This document shows, one piece after another, positions 41,367 to 50,826 of a DNA stretch of 64,000 nt (the first letter of the stretch is position 1; the number at the start of each line of letters is the position of its first letter). Made by a program: the position numbers and the translations under genes. The notes under the pieces were generated by a model that worked only from the letters and a program-made list of their open reading frames with translations, was not told the DNA's origin and made no database searches. The stretch is from Clostridiaceae bacterium (GTDB lineage Bacteria; Bacillota; Clostridia; Lachnospirales; Lachnospiraceae): the NCBI GenBank assembly GCA_910575795.1, contig CAJTGE010000035.1:1-64000 (forward strand), given 5' to 3'.

Positions 41367-42299
41367 ATGAAAATACACGATCTGATCATCATCGGCTCCG
41401 GCCCGGCTGGTTTGAGCGCCGCGATTTATGCCCGGCGCGCGGAACTGGACGCCATTATAATAGAAAAAAGCGCTATGAGCGGAGGCCAGATTCTTGACAC
41501 TTATGAGGTTGACAATTATCCTGGCCTTCCGGGAACCAGCGGCTTTGATCTCGCTGAGGCGATGCGGGCCCATGCGGACAAGCTAGGAGCTGTCTTTCAG
41601 GAAGACACGGTAATCCGCACAGAGCTTGCGGGCCCTGTCAAAACCGTAATATGCGAGGATGGCGAATACCAGGCCAGGGCAGTGGTCATCGCCGCGGGAG
41701 CCCGCCACAGGACGCTGGGAGCGCCGGGAGAGACGCGGCTTGCCGGGGCTGGGGTGTCCTACTGCGCCACTTGCGACGGCGCGTTTTTCAGGGGTAAAAC
41801 TACGGCCGTGGTCGGCGGGGGCGACGTGGCGCTAGAGGATGCGATCTTCCTTTCACGGCTGTGTGAGAAGGTTTACCTCATCCACCGCAGGGATGAGCTG
41901 CGCGGGGCCAGAAGCCTGCAGAAGCGTCTTATGTCCCTTGATAATGTGGAGGTTGTCTGGGATACGGTTGTGGAAGAGATTACGGGCGAAGGCAGAGTGT
42001 CTTCGCTGAAGCTGCTGAATAAAAAGACATCGGAGACACGCGAACTGCCGGTTGACGGCGTGTTTATCGCAGTAGGTATTGAGCCGGACAGCCAGGCGTA
42101 CAGGGAGCAGTTGGATCTGGACCCGCAGGGATATATCATAGCGGGGGAGGACGGGCGCGCGTCGCTTCCCGGCGTATTTGCGGCCGGGGATATCCGCACA
42201 AAGGCGCTGCGCCAGATCGTCACCGCGGCGGCGGACGGAGCGAACTGTATCGCGAGCGCAGAGCGTTATCTGTCTGAAGGACAGGAGGAATTCGGATGA
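41367..42299 (+). CDS. trxB: Thioredoxin reductase
   Basis: This 310-residue flavoprotein reduces thioredoxin with NADPH. FAD motif GSGPAGLSAA (residues 10-19), the redox pair Cys133-Ala-Thr-Cys136, the second nucleotide motif VGGGDVALEDA, HRRDELRGA for NADPH phosphate, and the FAD-contact end GVFAAGDIR are all in order. AAAAGGAAATG context precedes the start. Its stop overlaps the start of the secreted NlpC/P60 gene, an unusual coupling. Confidence 0.93.
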   Translation: MKIHDLIIIGSGPAGLSAAIYARRAELDAIIIEKSAMSGGQILDTYEVDNYPGLPGTSGFDLAEAMRAHADKLGAVFQEDTVIRTELAGPVKTVICEDGEYQARAVVIAAGARHRTLGAPGETRLAGAGVSYCATCDGAFFRGKTTAVVGGGDVALEDAIFLSRLCEKVYLIHRRDELRGARSLQKRLMSLDNVEVVWDTVVEEITGEGRVSSLKLLNKKTSETRELPVDGVFIAVGIEPDSQAYREQLDLDPQGYIIAGEDGRASLPGVFAAGDIRTKALRQIVTAAADGANCIASAERYLSEGQEEFG

Positions 42300-43906
42300 G
42301 GAAGCAGTTAAGGGTACTGGTACAGCATTGCGTAAACTGCAGTGAATCCCCGTCCCGCGCCCGCTGCCTGAAAAACGGCGCGCTGATTTTGTGCAGCATA
42401 TACATCTGCATGGGAGGCGCGGGCGGCTTTGTGTCGCAGGCTGCCATGAATCTGGAGACGGAAGCCCCGGCGGCGGGCGCGTCGGTCATCATCAACCATT
42501 ACCATGCGAGCAGCCTTGATCCGGGGGCCGAGCTTGAGGAGGCGTTTACCGGCGGGCTGTCCGGCGCGGGGCAGGATGCGCCGCAGGCAGAGACAGGCGG
42601 CCGGACGGAGGTTCCAACCGTCGCCGCGCCGCCCACATCGGAATATGATAATGTCGCCATTTCCCGCGTCAGCAATTATGTAAATGTGCGGTCTGACGCC
42701 AGCACGTCCGGGGCCGTGGTGGGAAAGATTTACAATAACTGCGCCGCCACGATCCTGGAGACAGTGGACGGCGAGGGGGGAACCTGGTATAGGATCCAGT
42801 CCGGGAATGTGCGGGGCTTTATCAAGGCGCAGTATTTCATCACAGGAACTGAGGCGGAATCCGTGGCCAGGCAGGTGGGGACTTCGTTTGCCCGCGTGAC
42901 GAACACCTCCAGCCTGCGTCTTCGGGAGGCGCCGAATCTGGAGAGCCGCACGCTGGATGTGCTCACGCCGGACGCGGAGTATGAGGTCATAGGCGAGGAA
43001 GGGGATTTTGCTAAAATCTCGGTTGACAATGATCTGGTGGGATATGTCTTTAAGGAGTATATCCACATCCGCGTGGAGTTTAACAAGGCGGTCACCACAG
43101 ATGAGGAAAACGCTAAAAAGGCGGAAGAGGAGAGGCTGAAAAAGGAAGCGGACGAGGCGATTAAGCGTCTGGAGGAGGCAAAGCAGGAGGCGGCGAAGGA
43201 ATCGGCGGCCCAGAACACGAAAGCGCCTGAGACGACAAAAGCGCCGCAAACAACCAAAGCTCCTGCGACAAAGGCTCCGGAGACGGTAAAAGCGCCGGCG
43301 CCTTTATTTGACGGGACGATAGAGGCCAACCCGGCCGGAGGAAACGGGACGACAAAAGCGCCGGAGACTGTGGAGGCGCCGGAGACAACGAAAGCCCCTG
43401 AAACGACAAAAGCGCCGGAGACAACGAAGGCCCCGGAAAGCCCGAAAGCGCCCGGGACAGGCAAAGCGCCGGGAAGCAATGCGCCCGGGACAGACGCCGG
43501 GGGCGGGCCGGGAGCCGGGAGCGGCGGTTCGGGCGCGGTGGCCAATGCGACGCGCTCGGCGATTGTGGCCTATGCAAAGCAGTTTTTGGGCAATCCGTAT
43601 GTGTACGGCGGGACGAGCCTGACAGACGGCGCGGATTGTTCAGGTTTTACACAGGCTGTCTTTGCCCACTTTGGCATCGCGATCGGGCGAAGCTCGAGGG
43701 ATCAGGCGGCAAAAGGGCGCGAGATTTCAGTCGGGGATGTGCAGCCGGGCGATCTGCTGTTTTATGCCAGCGGCAATTACATCAACCATGTAGCGCTCTA
43801 CATAGGCGGAGGCCAGATCATCCATTCCAGCACAGAGCGGACCGGAATCACCACCGCCCCGTCCAATTACAGGACGCCGTGCAAGGCGGTAACGTTTCTT
43901 GACTGA
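42296..43906 (+). CDS. Secreted NlpC/P60 cell-wall hydrolase with SH3 domains
   Basis: This 536-residue protein has a long N-terminal cytoplasmic stretch with three Cys, a membrane or signal segment at ~28-50, two bacterial SH3 domains (about 118-185 and 195-262) for wall binding, a charged coiled coil (~265-305), a spacer built of TKAPETTKAP repeats (~307-400) and a Gly/Ser linker. The C-terminal NlpC/P60 peptidase has Cys448 (DGADCSGF), His498 and His510. It should cut peptidoglycan stem peptides outside the cell. Its ATG overlaps the trxB stop. Confidence 0.93.
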   Translation: MRKQLRVLVQHCVNCSESPSRARCLKNGALILCSIYICMGGAGGFVSQAAMNLETEAPAAGASVIINHYHASSLDPGAELEEAFTGGLSGAGQDAPQAETGGRTEVPTVAAPPTSEYDNVAISRVSNYVNVRSDASTSGAVVGKIYNNCAATILETVDGEGGTWYRIQSGNVRGFIKAQYFITGTEAESVARQVGTSFARVTNTSSLRLREAPNLESRTLDVLTPDAEYEVIGEEGDFAKISVDNDLVGYVFKEYIHIRVEFNKAVTTDEENAKKAEEERLKKEADEAIKRLEEAKQEAAKESAAQNTKAPETTKAPQTTKAPATKAPETVKAPAPLFDGTIEANPAGGNGTTKAPETVEAPETTKAPETTKAPETTKAPESPKAPGTGKAPGSNAPGTDAGGGPGAGSGGSGAVANATRSAIVAYAKQFLGNPYVYGGTSLTDGADCSGFTQAVFAHFGIAIGRSSRDQAAKGREISVGDVQPGDLLFYASGNYINHVALYIGGGQIIHSSTERTGITTAPSNYRTPCKAVTFLD

Positions 43907-44008
43907 CGGCTCTGACGGGAATGCTGTACTGGTAAAATTTGATAATGAGAACTCAGGTTTTACAGTTTTGCCATAGGGCTGAGCTGTTACAAGCAGGGAG
44001 ATTTGAGA

Positions 44009-44650
44009 ATGGGAGATTTAAAGGAACTGACGGTTGAAGAATTTACCGGCCTGACCGCTTCCGACGCGCCGTCGCCGGGCGGCGGAGGCGTGTCGGCCCT
44101 TGTCGGGGCCCTGGCGGCGGCGCTGTCTGAGATGGTGGCCAATTTAACGATCGGCAGGGAAAAATATGCGGGCGTACAGGAGGAGATGGAGGCTCTGGCG
44201 GGCCGGGCCGCCGCGTTGCGAAGCCGTCTTCTGGACGATATCCAGAAGGACAGCGTGTGCTTTAACGCCTGTATGGCCGCGCTGCGCATGCCGCGGGAGA
44301 CAAAGGAGCAGCAGGAGGCGAGGCGGGACGCCATCCAGGAGGGCTTAAAGGAGGCGTCCGCCGTCCCGCTCTCGATCGCAGAGACAGCGGCCGGCATATT
44401 TCCGATCGCGGAGGAGGTAGTCAAAAAGGGTAATCAGACCGCGGTATCGGACGGCCTTCTGGCGGCCATGCTGGCGCGGACCGCGGTTTTGGGCGCGCTT
44501 TTGAATGTAAAAATCAACCTGGCTTCTATCCGGGACGAGGCGTTTGTCAGGGAGACAGCCTCGAAAACGGACCAGCTCGAGGGGGAGGCCGTCACATGGG
44601 AGGCAAAGATTCTGAAAGCTTCCGGCTTTTTGCAGGTAAATGTTCTGTAA
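44009..44650 (+). CDS. fchA: Methenyltetrahydrofolate cyclohydrolase, cyclodeaminase family
   Basis: This 213-residue helical protein of the FTCD_C family has the glycine-rich start LTASDAPSPGGGGVSALVGAL and the block ALLNVKINLASIRDEAFV. Family members are formiminotetrahydrofolate cyclodeaminases or methenyl-THF cyclohydrolases. Next to fhs, with no histidine-degradation genes, the cyclohydrolase role (methenyl-THF to formyl-THF) is more likely. I chose ATG 44009 with GCAGGGAG upstream. Confidence 0.85.
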   Translation: MGDLKELTVEEFTGLTASDAPSPGGGGVSALVGALAAALSEMVANLTIGREKYAGVQEEMEALAGRAAALRSRLLDDIQKDSVCFNACMAALRMPRETKEQQEARRDAIQEGLKEASAVPLSIAETAAGIFPIAEEVVKKGNQTAVSDGLLAAMLARTAVLGALLNVKINLASIRDEAFVRETASKTDQLEGEAVTWEAKILKASGFLQVNVL

Positions 44651-44686
44651 CCGCCCGCATTTCGATTTGAATGGGTTTTGGCAGCA

Positions 44687-44710
44687 GTTCAGAGCTTTCT
44701 GAACGGTTAC
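44687..44710. repeat. GTTCAGA hairpin, palindrome family member
   Basis: GTTCAGA and TCTGAAC pair around four bases and run into GGTTAC, so the right half matches CTGAACGGTTAC of the dispersed family while the left half is shortened. It lies between fchA and fhs. Confidence 0.6.
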
Positions 44711-44741
44711 GGGTTTTGTACATCTTACGGAGGAATGTGAA

Positions 44742-46412
44742 ATGATAAAAACGGATATTGAAATCGCTCAGGAATCGACGCCGCTTCATATTCGCGAGAT
44801 TGCGGCGGCCGCGGGAATCGAAGAAACGTATTTAGAGCAGTACGGCAATTATAAGGCAAAAGTGGATTACAATTTACTGAAGGAGAGCGCGGGCAGGGAC
44901 GGGAAGCTGATTCTGGTGACGGCGATCAACCCGACCCCGGCCGGAGAGGGGAAGACGACGACGACCGTGGGGCTGGCCGACGGACTGAAACGGCTGGGAA
45001 AACGCGTGACCGTGGCGCTGCGCGAGCCCTCGCTGGGGCCTGTGTTCGGCGTCAAGGGAGGGGCGGCCGGAGGCGGATATGCGCAGGTGATTCCCATGGA
45101 GGATATCAACCTGCATTTCACAGGCGATTTTCATGCCATCGGCGCGGCGAACAACCTTCTGGCCGCTATGCTGGACAACCATATTTATCAGGGAAACAGC
45201 CTGCGCCTTGACCCGAAGAGGATCACATGGAAGCGCGTGGTGGATATGAATGACCGTCAGTTAAGGAATATTGTGGACGGCCTCGGCAGAAGAGTGGACG
45301 GCGTGACGCGCGAGGATGGGTATGATATCACGGTGGCAAGCGAGATCATGGCGGTTTTGTGCCTGTCTTCGGATATTACGGACTTAAAGGAGCGCCTGTC
45401 GCGGATCATTGTGGGTTATACGTATGACGACGAGCCTGTGACAGCAGGGGATCTGAAGGCGGCGGGGGCCATGGCCGCCCTTTTAAAGGACGCGCTTAAG
45501 CCGAATCTGGTGCAGACCCTGGAACATACCCCGGCCTTTATCCACGGCGGCCCCTTTGCGAACATCGCTCACGGCTGCAATTCGGTTATCGCCACCCGCA
45601 TGGCCTTAAGGCTGGGCGATTACACGGTGACCGAGGCCGGATTTGGGGCCGATCTGGGAGCTGAAAAATTCCTGGATATCAAGTGCCGCATGGCGGGGCT
45701 TAACCCGGCCGCGGTGGTAGTTGTGGCAACGGTGCGCGCTTTAAAGCATCACGGCGGCGTGGCAAAGGCGGATTTAAATAACGAGAACTTAGAAGCGCTG
45801 GAGAAGGGCCTGCCGAACCTCCTGCAGCATGTGGAAAATATTACAAAGGTATTCGGCCTGCCATGCGTGGTGGCCATAAACCGTTTCCCGCTTGACACGG
45901 AGGCGGAGCTTGCCCTGATTGAAAAGCGGTGCCGGGAGCTGGGCGTGAATGTCGCCCTTTCCGAGGTTTGGGCAAAAGGCGGCGAAGGCGGCGTGGAGCT
46001 GGCTAAGGAGGTCTTACGCCTCTGTGAGGAGGAGAACCATTTCTCTTACTGCTATGAGGATGCGCTTGGTATTGAAGAAAAGCTGAACGCGATTGTGACC
46101 AGGGTATACCACGGCGACGGCGTTGAGCTGACGGATATGGCCAAAAAGCAGGCAAAGCGTTTGGAGAGCCTTGGATTTTCCGGTATGCCGATCTGTATGG
46201 CCAAGACGCAGTACAGCTTTTCCGATGATCAGAAGCTTCTCGGAGCTCCGAAGGGATTTCGTGTGACGGTGCGCAGTCTCAAGGTATCGGCAGGAGCCGG
46301 GTTCATTGTGGCCTTAACCGGGGATATTATGACCATGCCGGGCCTTCCGAAGGTTCCGGCCGCAGAACAGATCGATGTTGATGAGAACGGGCGGATCCTG
46401 GGCCTGTTCTGA
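44742..46412 (+). CDS. fhs: Formate-tetrahydrofolate ligase
   Basis: This 556-residue enzyme makes 10-formyl-THF from formate, THF and ATP, the entry of formate into one-carbon metabolism and the Wood-Ljungdahl methyl branch. The P-loop TPAGEGKT is at 65-72, followed by the family blocks REPSLGPVFGVKGGAAGGGY, GDFHAIGAANNLLAA and the C-terminal SAGAGFIVALTGDIMTMPGL. Length is standard. A CGGAGG precedes the ATG. It is between fchA and a formate channel. Confidence 0.97.
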   Translation: MIKTDIEIAQESTPLHIREIAAAAGIEETYLEQYGNYKAKVDYNLLKESAGRDGKLILVTAINPTPAGEGKTTTTVGLADGLKRLGKRVTVALREPSLGPVFGVKGGAAGGGYAQVIPMEDINLHFTGDFHAIGAANNLLAAMLDNHIYQGNSLRLDPKRITWKRVVDMNDRQLRNIVDGLGRRVDGVTREDGYDITVASEIMAVLCLSSDITDLKERLSRIIVGYTYDDEPVTAGDLKAAGAMAALLKDALKPNLVQTLEHTPAFIHGGPFANIAHGCNSVIATRMALRLGDYTVTEAGFGADLGAEKFLDIKCRMAGLNPAAVVVVATVRALKHHGGVAKADLNNENLEALEKGLPNLLQHVENITKVFGLPCVVAINRFPLDTEAELALIEKRCRELGVNVALSEVWAKGGEGGVELAKEVLRLCEEENHFSYCYEDALGIEEKLNAIVTRVYHGDGVELTDMAKKQAKRLESLGFSGMPICMAKTQYSFSDDQKLLGAPKGFRVTVRSLKVSAGAGFIVALTGDIMTMPGLPKVPAAEQIDVDENGRILGLF

Positions 46413-46434
46413 GCGCTGTGAGGAGAGAGACAGG

Positions 46435-47283
46435 ATGAATTTTTTTACGGCCCCGGAAATTTTAAATAATTTTGCGGCGGCAGGAGAGAAAAAGACAAAG
46501 CTTTCCACAGGGAGGCTGCTGGCGCTCGCGACGCTGGCAGGAATGTTTATCGCGCTGGGAGGGGCGGTGACCAACACCGCCTCCCACAGCATCGCAAACG
46601 TGTCGGCTGCGCGGATCATAAGCGGCCTGCTTTTCCCGGGCGGATTGTCCTTGGTGATTCTGATGGGCGCGGAGCTGTTTACCGGGAACTGCCTGATTGT
46701 TATATCGGTTCTGGAAAAGAGAGCTACGCTTCCAGGAATGCTCCGGAACTGGGCGCTCGTGTATCTGGGAAATTTTCTGGGGGCGCTTCTTGTCTCCTGG
46801 GGCTGCGCGTTTTTTGGACAGCTTAACTATTCAGGCGGGGAGCTGGCTGTTTTTACGATGCGCCTGGCGGCGTCCAAGCTGGAGATCCCGGTCATGGACG
46901 GCATCGTGCGCGGTTTTTTCTGTAATGTGCTGGTCTGTCTGGCCGCGCTGTGCAGTCTTTCATCAAAGGATACCGCCGGGCGGATCCTGGGCACGGTTTT
47001 CCCGATTGCCTTTTTTGTGATCTGCGGTTTTGAGCATTGTATTGCCAATATGTACTATATCCCGGCCGGGCTGTTTGCGGCTGCGGTTCCGGGCTATGCG
47101 TCCGCGGCGTCCGCGGCGGGGATTGACATAGCCTCCCTTTCCTGGGGCGGTTTCCTGGCTGGGAATCTTTTGCCTGTAACGTTCGGAAATATCCTGGGGG
47201 GCGTGTTTACGGGCCTGATGCTGTGGCTGGGGCACAGAGAGACAGTTCCTGAGCCGGCCGGGGACAGGGGCGCGCGGCCGTAA
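46435..47283 (+). CDS. Formate/nitrite transporter (FocA-like)
   Basis: This 282-residue protein has six membrane helices with FNT motifs: GGAVTNTASHS, GAELFTGNCLI, YLGNFLGALLVSW, FFCNVLVCLA, and GFEHCIANMYYIP with the central His in the pore. It moves formate in or out, which fits its place 22 bases after fhs. The start ATG 46435 has AGGAGAGAG upstream; an in-frame extension to 46375 lies inside fhs. Confidence 0.92.
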   Translation: MNFFTAPEILNNFAAAGEKKTKLSTGRLLALATLAGMFIALGGAVTNTASHSIANVSAARIISGLLFPGGLSLVILMGAELFTGNCLIVISVLEKRATLPGMLRNWALVYLGNFLGALLVSWGCAFFGQLNYSGGELAVFTMRLAASKLEIPVMDGIVRGFFCNVLVCLAALCSLSSKDTAGRILGTVFPIAFFVICGFEHCIANMYYIPAGLFAAAVPGYASAASAAGIDIASLSWGGFLAGNLLPVTFGNILGGVFTGLMLWLGHRETVPEPAGDRGARP

Positions 47284-47451
47284 CATAACATATTTTCCGG
47301 GTCTTTTGCATATATTTGGACAACAGGGCAGGGAGTGTACAGAATGCATACCTGCCCGCCGGATACCGCTGAATTTTTTGTGAGAATTCTTTTCCAAAGC
47401 AATTATTCGTAGTGGGAACATATAAAAAGTGCGCAAAAAATGAGTTTATTA

Positions 47452-47480
47452 TTGACAATTACTGTCGAACATGATAAGAT
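47452..47480 (+). promoter_or_regulatory. Promoter of the glycerol operon
   Basis: TTGACA (47452-47457), a 17-base spacer and TAAGAT (47475-47480) precede a leader of about 185 bases before glpP. Confidence 0.85.
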
Positions 47481-47525
47481 AAATATAAATTTGGAGGACA
47501 ATAGAAGAACAAGAACCAGGAGAAT

Positions 47526-47577
47526 GGAGCAGGTTATCAACGACAGAAATGTTGTAAATTACTGATGCTCTTTTTTT
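47526..47577 (+). terminator. Leader terminator, probable GlpP antitermination site
   Basis: GGAGCA...TCAAC pairs with GTTG...TGCTC, closing a stem followed by seven T's (47571-47577), inside the leader between the promoter and glpP. A conditional terminator here is what GlpP-type proteins bypass when bound to glycerol-3-phosphate. Confidence 0.75.
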
Positions 47578-47673
47578 GTATCATCAAGCATTCGCCATGG
47601 GTGACGTTCGTCCGGGCCGTGAGGGCAGAAAAGAGCTCGTCAGAAAGTAAAAAATGACGGAGGATTTTATAAG

Positions 47674-48240
47674 ATGAAACAGAGCTTTTATGATGCGCTC
47701 ACAGATTGCCCGGTTGTTGCGGCGATTAAGGACGACAAAGGGCTTTACCGCTGCCTGGAGTCAGAGATTAAAATTGTCTTTATTTTGTACGGCGATATAG
47801 TGAGGATCGCGGACATTGTAGACTGCATAAAAGAAAAGGGAAAGCTGGCTGTGGTACATATGGATCTGGTGACCGGCCTGTCCGGGAAGGAAGTGGCGGT
47901 TGATTTCATTAAGAAAAGCACCAGGGCGGACGGGATTATCAGCACAAAGTCGTCCCTCATCAGACGGGCCAGGGAATTGGATTTGGTGACGATACTGCGC
48001 TTATTTGCAATTGATTCCATGGCGTTTGACAACATAAAAAAGCAGTATGAGGCTGTTTTGCCGGATATTGTGGAGATCCTGCCGGGTATCATGCCCCGGA
48101 TTATCAAAAAGATCACCCATTTGGTACCTTCGCCGGTGATTGCGGGGGGTATGATCGTGGAAAAGTCGGATGTGATCGCGGCGATTGACGCGGGAGCCAT
48201 ATCGATTTCATCCACGAATCAGGATATCTGGTTTATATAG
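47674..48240 (+). CDS. glpP: Glycerol-3-phosphate-responsive antiterminator
   Basis: This 188-residue TIM-barrel-like protein of the GlpP family has VVHMDLVTGLSGKEVAVDFI, the GIISTKSSLIRRARE phosphate-binding region, EILPGIMPRII and the C-terminal GAISISSTNQDIW. With glycerol-3-phosphate bound it lets polymerase read through leader terminators of glp genes. A suitable terminator lies just upstream, so it likely controls its own operon. GACGGAGG precedes the start. Confidence 0.93.
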   Translation: MKQSFYDALTDCPVVAAIKDDKGLYRCLESEIKIVFILYGDIVRIADIVDCIKEKGKLAVVHMDLVTGLSGKEVAVDFIKKSTRADGIISTKSSLIRRARELDLVTILRLFAIDSMAFDNIKKQYEAVLPDIVEILPGIMPRIIKKITHLVPSPVIAGGMIVEKSDVIAAIDAGAISISSTNQDIWFI

Positions 48241-48299
48241 AGAAGGAAGAACATAATAACATGTTTCATGTTATTCAATTATATTAAGGAGGGGTTTTT

Positions 48300-49796
48300 A
48301 TGGCAAAATATGTAATGGCGCTCGACGCCGGCACGACCAGCAACAGATGTATCCTTTTTAACGAAAAGGGCGAGATGTGCAGCGTGGCGCAGAAGGAATT
48401 TACCCAGTATTTCCCGAAGCCGGGCTGGGTGGAGCACGACGCGGACGAAATTTGGTCCACGCAGCTTGAGGTGGCTCTGGGCGCTATGAACCAAATCGGG
48501 GCGACCTCGGCGGATATTGCGGCTATCGGCATTACGAACCAGCGCGAGACGACAATTGTGTGGGATAAGGTGACAGGGGAGCCGGTATATCATGCGATCG
48601 TGTGGCAGTGCCGCCGTACTTCCGAATACTGCGACAGCTTAAAGGACAAAGGCCTGGTTGATACGTACAGAGAGAAGACGGGCCTTGTGATCGACGCGTA
48701 TTTCTCCGGAACCAAGTTAAAATGGATCCTGGACAATGTAGAGGGCGTAAGAGAGCGCGCAGAACGCGGGGAGCTTCTGTTCGGTACGGTTGAGACATGG
48801 CTGATCTGGAAGCTGACCAAGGGCAGGGTTCATGTGACGGATTACACAAATGCATCCAGAACCATGCTGTTCAATATCAAGGAATTAAAGTGGGACGATG
48901 AGATTCTGGCAGAGCTGAATATTCCGAAGTGTATACTTCCGGAGGCGAAGCCCTCAAGCTGCGTTTACGGCGAGGCGGATCCGCAGTTCTTCGGCGGCCC
49001 GATCCCGATCGGCGGCGCGGCAGGCGATCAGCAGTCCGCTCTGTTCGGCCAGACCTGCTTTAAGCCCGGCGAGGCAAAGAATACATATGGAACAGGATGC
49101 TTCATGCTCATGAATACGGGCGATCAGCCGGTTTACTCCAAGAACGGCCTTGTGACGACCATCGCCTGGGGCCTGGACGGCAAGGTGACCTACGCTCTGG
49201 AGGGCTCGATCTTCGTGGCCGGCGCCGCGATCCAGTGGCTGCGCGACGAGATGAGGATGGTGGATTCCTCGCCGGACTCCGAGTACATGGCTAAAAAGGT
49301 GGATGATACGAATGGATGCTACGTTGTGCCTGCCTTCACAGGACTGGGCGCTCCGCACTGGGATCAGTATGCGAGAGGCGCGATCGTGGGCCTCACAAGG
49401 GGTGTGAACAAATACCACATTATCCGCGCGACTCTGGAGTCCCTGGCTTACCAGACGAATGATGTTTTAAAGGCCATGAGAGCAGACTCCGGTATCGATC
49501 TGGCGGCCCTGAAGGTGGACGGCGGCGCCAGCGCCAACAACCTCCTGATGCAGATTCAGGCAGACTTAATCAATGCCCCTGTTCACCGCCCGAAATGCGT
49601 GGAAACCACCGCGATGGGCGCAGCTTATCTGGCAGGTCTGGCAGTAGGCTACTGGGCGAGCAAGGAAGATGTCATTAAGAACTGGGCGATTGACCGCGTA
49701 TTCGATCCGGAGATCGGAGAGGAAGAGAGGACGCAGAGGCTTAAAGGATGGGATAAAGCAGTGAAATGTTCCTTTGGATGGGCGAAGGAGGACTAA
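48300..49796 (+). CDS. glpK: Glycerol kinase
   Basis: This 498-residue FGGY kinase phosphorylates glycerol with ATP. It opens MALDAGTTSNRCILF, contains GITNQRETTIVWD, the substrate block WQCRRTSEYCD, GTVETWLIWKLT and GAAYLAGLAVGYW near the end. Length is standard. TAAGGAGG precedes the ATG at 48300. It sits between glpP and the glycerol channel. Confidence 0.97.
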   Translation: MAKYVMALDAGTTSNRCILFNEKGEMCSVAQKEFTQYFPKPGWVEHDADEIWSTQLEVALGAMNQIGATSADIAAIGITNQRETTIVWDKVTGEPVYHAIVWQCRRTSEYCDSLKDKGLVDTYREKTGLVIDAYFSGTKLKWILDNVEGVRERAERGELLFGTVETWLIWKLTKGRVHVTDYTNASRTMLFNIKELKWDDEILAELNIPKCILPEAKPSSCVYGEADPQFFGGPIPIGGAAGDQQSALFGQTCFKPGEAKNTYGTGCFMLMNTGDQPVYSKNGLVTTIAWGLDGKVTYALEGSIFVAGAAIQWLRDEMRMVDSSPDSEYMAKKVDDTNGCYVVPAFTGLGAPHWDQYARGAIVGLTRGVNKYHIIRATLESLAYQTNDVLKAMRADSGIDLAALKVDGGASANNLLMQIQADLINAPVHRPKCVETTAMGAAYLAGLAVGYWASKEDVIKNWAIDRVFDPEIGEEERTQRLKGWDKAVKCSFGWAKED

Positions 49797-49861
49797 GCTC
49801 CCTCAGTCCGGTTATAAAGAGACGGCGCAATCATGTTTTAACTTGAAAAGGGGGAAATCTT

Positions 49862-50575
49862 ATGTTACCATATATAGCGGAGTTTTTAGGCACAATGCTT
49901 CTGATTCTATTGGGCGACGGCGTTGTTGCCAATGTGACACTGAATAAATCAGGCATGAAAGGGGCGGGGTCGATTCAGATCACCTTTGCCTGGGGTCTTG
50001 CGGTTATGGTACCCGCTTTCATTTTCGGGGCAGCCTCAGGCGCTTCGTTCAATCCGGCGCTGACGCTGGCGCTGGCGATCGACGGCTCCTTTGACTGGGC
50101 GCTTGTTCCGGGCTATATCATTGCGCAGTTTGCGGGCGCATTTGTCGGAGCCTGCCTTGTATACATCCTGTTCAAGGAGCAGTTTGACGCGACGGATGAT
50201 CCGGGCGCGAAGCTGGGCGTGTTCTCCACAGGCCCGTCGGTTCCGAATCTTCCGCTCAATATTTTATCAGAAGCCATCGGCACTTTCGTACTGGTGTTTG
50301 CCATTAAGGGCACGGGAAATGTAGCCGGCCTTGGCGATATGGGACTCAACTACATTTTTGTATTTGCCATTATCGTATCTGTCGGTATGTCCCTCGGCGG
50401 CCTGACGGGCTATGCGATCAACCCGGCCCGTGACTTAGGTCCCAGGCTGGCCCACGCGGTGCTTCCGATCAAGGGCAAAGGCGATTCAAACTGGAGCTAT
50501 GGAGTCGTAACGCTGGTTGGCCCGATTGTGGGCGCAATTGTCGCTGTTCTGGTTTACGGAGCGATTCCGTGGTAG
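49862..50575 (+). CDS. glpF: Glycerol uptake facilitator (aquaglyceroporin)
   Basis: This 237-residue channel has six membrane helices and both half-pore NPA motifs: SFNPALTLA (about residue 64) and AINPARDLGPR (about 185), whose Asp after the second NPA is the aquaglyceroporin mark. It lets glycerol diffuse in for GlpK. AAAAGGGGG lies before the start. It is co-transcribed with glpK. Confidence 0.95.
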   Translation: MLPYIAEFLGTMLLILLGDGVVANVTLNKSGMKGAGSIQITFAWGLAVMVPAFIFGAASGASFNPALTLALAIDGSFDWALVPGYIIAQFAGAFVGACLVYILFKEQFDATDDPGAKLGVFSTGPSVPNLPLNILSEAIGTFVLVFAIKGTGNVAGLGDMGLNYIFVFAIIVSVGMSLGGLTGYAINPARDLGPRLAHAVLPIKGKGDSNWSYGVVTLVGPIVGAIVAVLVYGAIPW

Positions 50576-50668
50576 AACGCGGAGCGGAGCGGCCTGCGTC
50601 CCGGTTGTCTGCCGGAACGCAGACCGCGCCAGGTGTCTGTTAAAAATCCATTCAGAAGCTTAAGCTTA

Positions 50669-50700
50669 CCGGCCCCTGCCTGAAAACGGGAGCGGGCCGG
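50669..50700 (+). terminator. Hairpin between glpF and the dehydrogenase genes
   Basis: CCGGCCC and GGGCCGG close a stable stem with further internal pairing, followed by only a weak T-rich stretch. It may lower expression of the downstream genes or protect the upstream mRNA 3' end. Confidence 0.5.
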
Positions 50701-50826
50701 GTTAATTTCATAATTTAAGTGCGCAAGAGAGGGATGAGCCAGGCACACAGGATATCAGCCGAAGAGGGTGATTTCTGTCAGCCTGGCTTTTTTCATAAAA
50801 ACCTAATAGGCAGGAGGATAATAAAT

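Noticed and set aside
43200..43470. A CRISPR-like or DNA-level tandem repeat
   Set aside because: The repetition is at codon level within a coding spacer (TKAPET units of varying codons); there are no unique spacers between fixed repeats.
42730..43545. A 271-residue minus-strand frame opposite the NlpC/P60 gene
   Set aside because: Its low-complexity Ala/Val/Ser text is the complement of the TKAPETTKAP repeats.
44651..44741. A tetrahydrofolate riboswitch ahead of fhs
   Set aside because: The gap is only 91 bases, holds the palindrome-family hairpin and shows none of the THF aptamer pattern.
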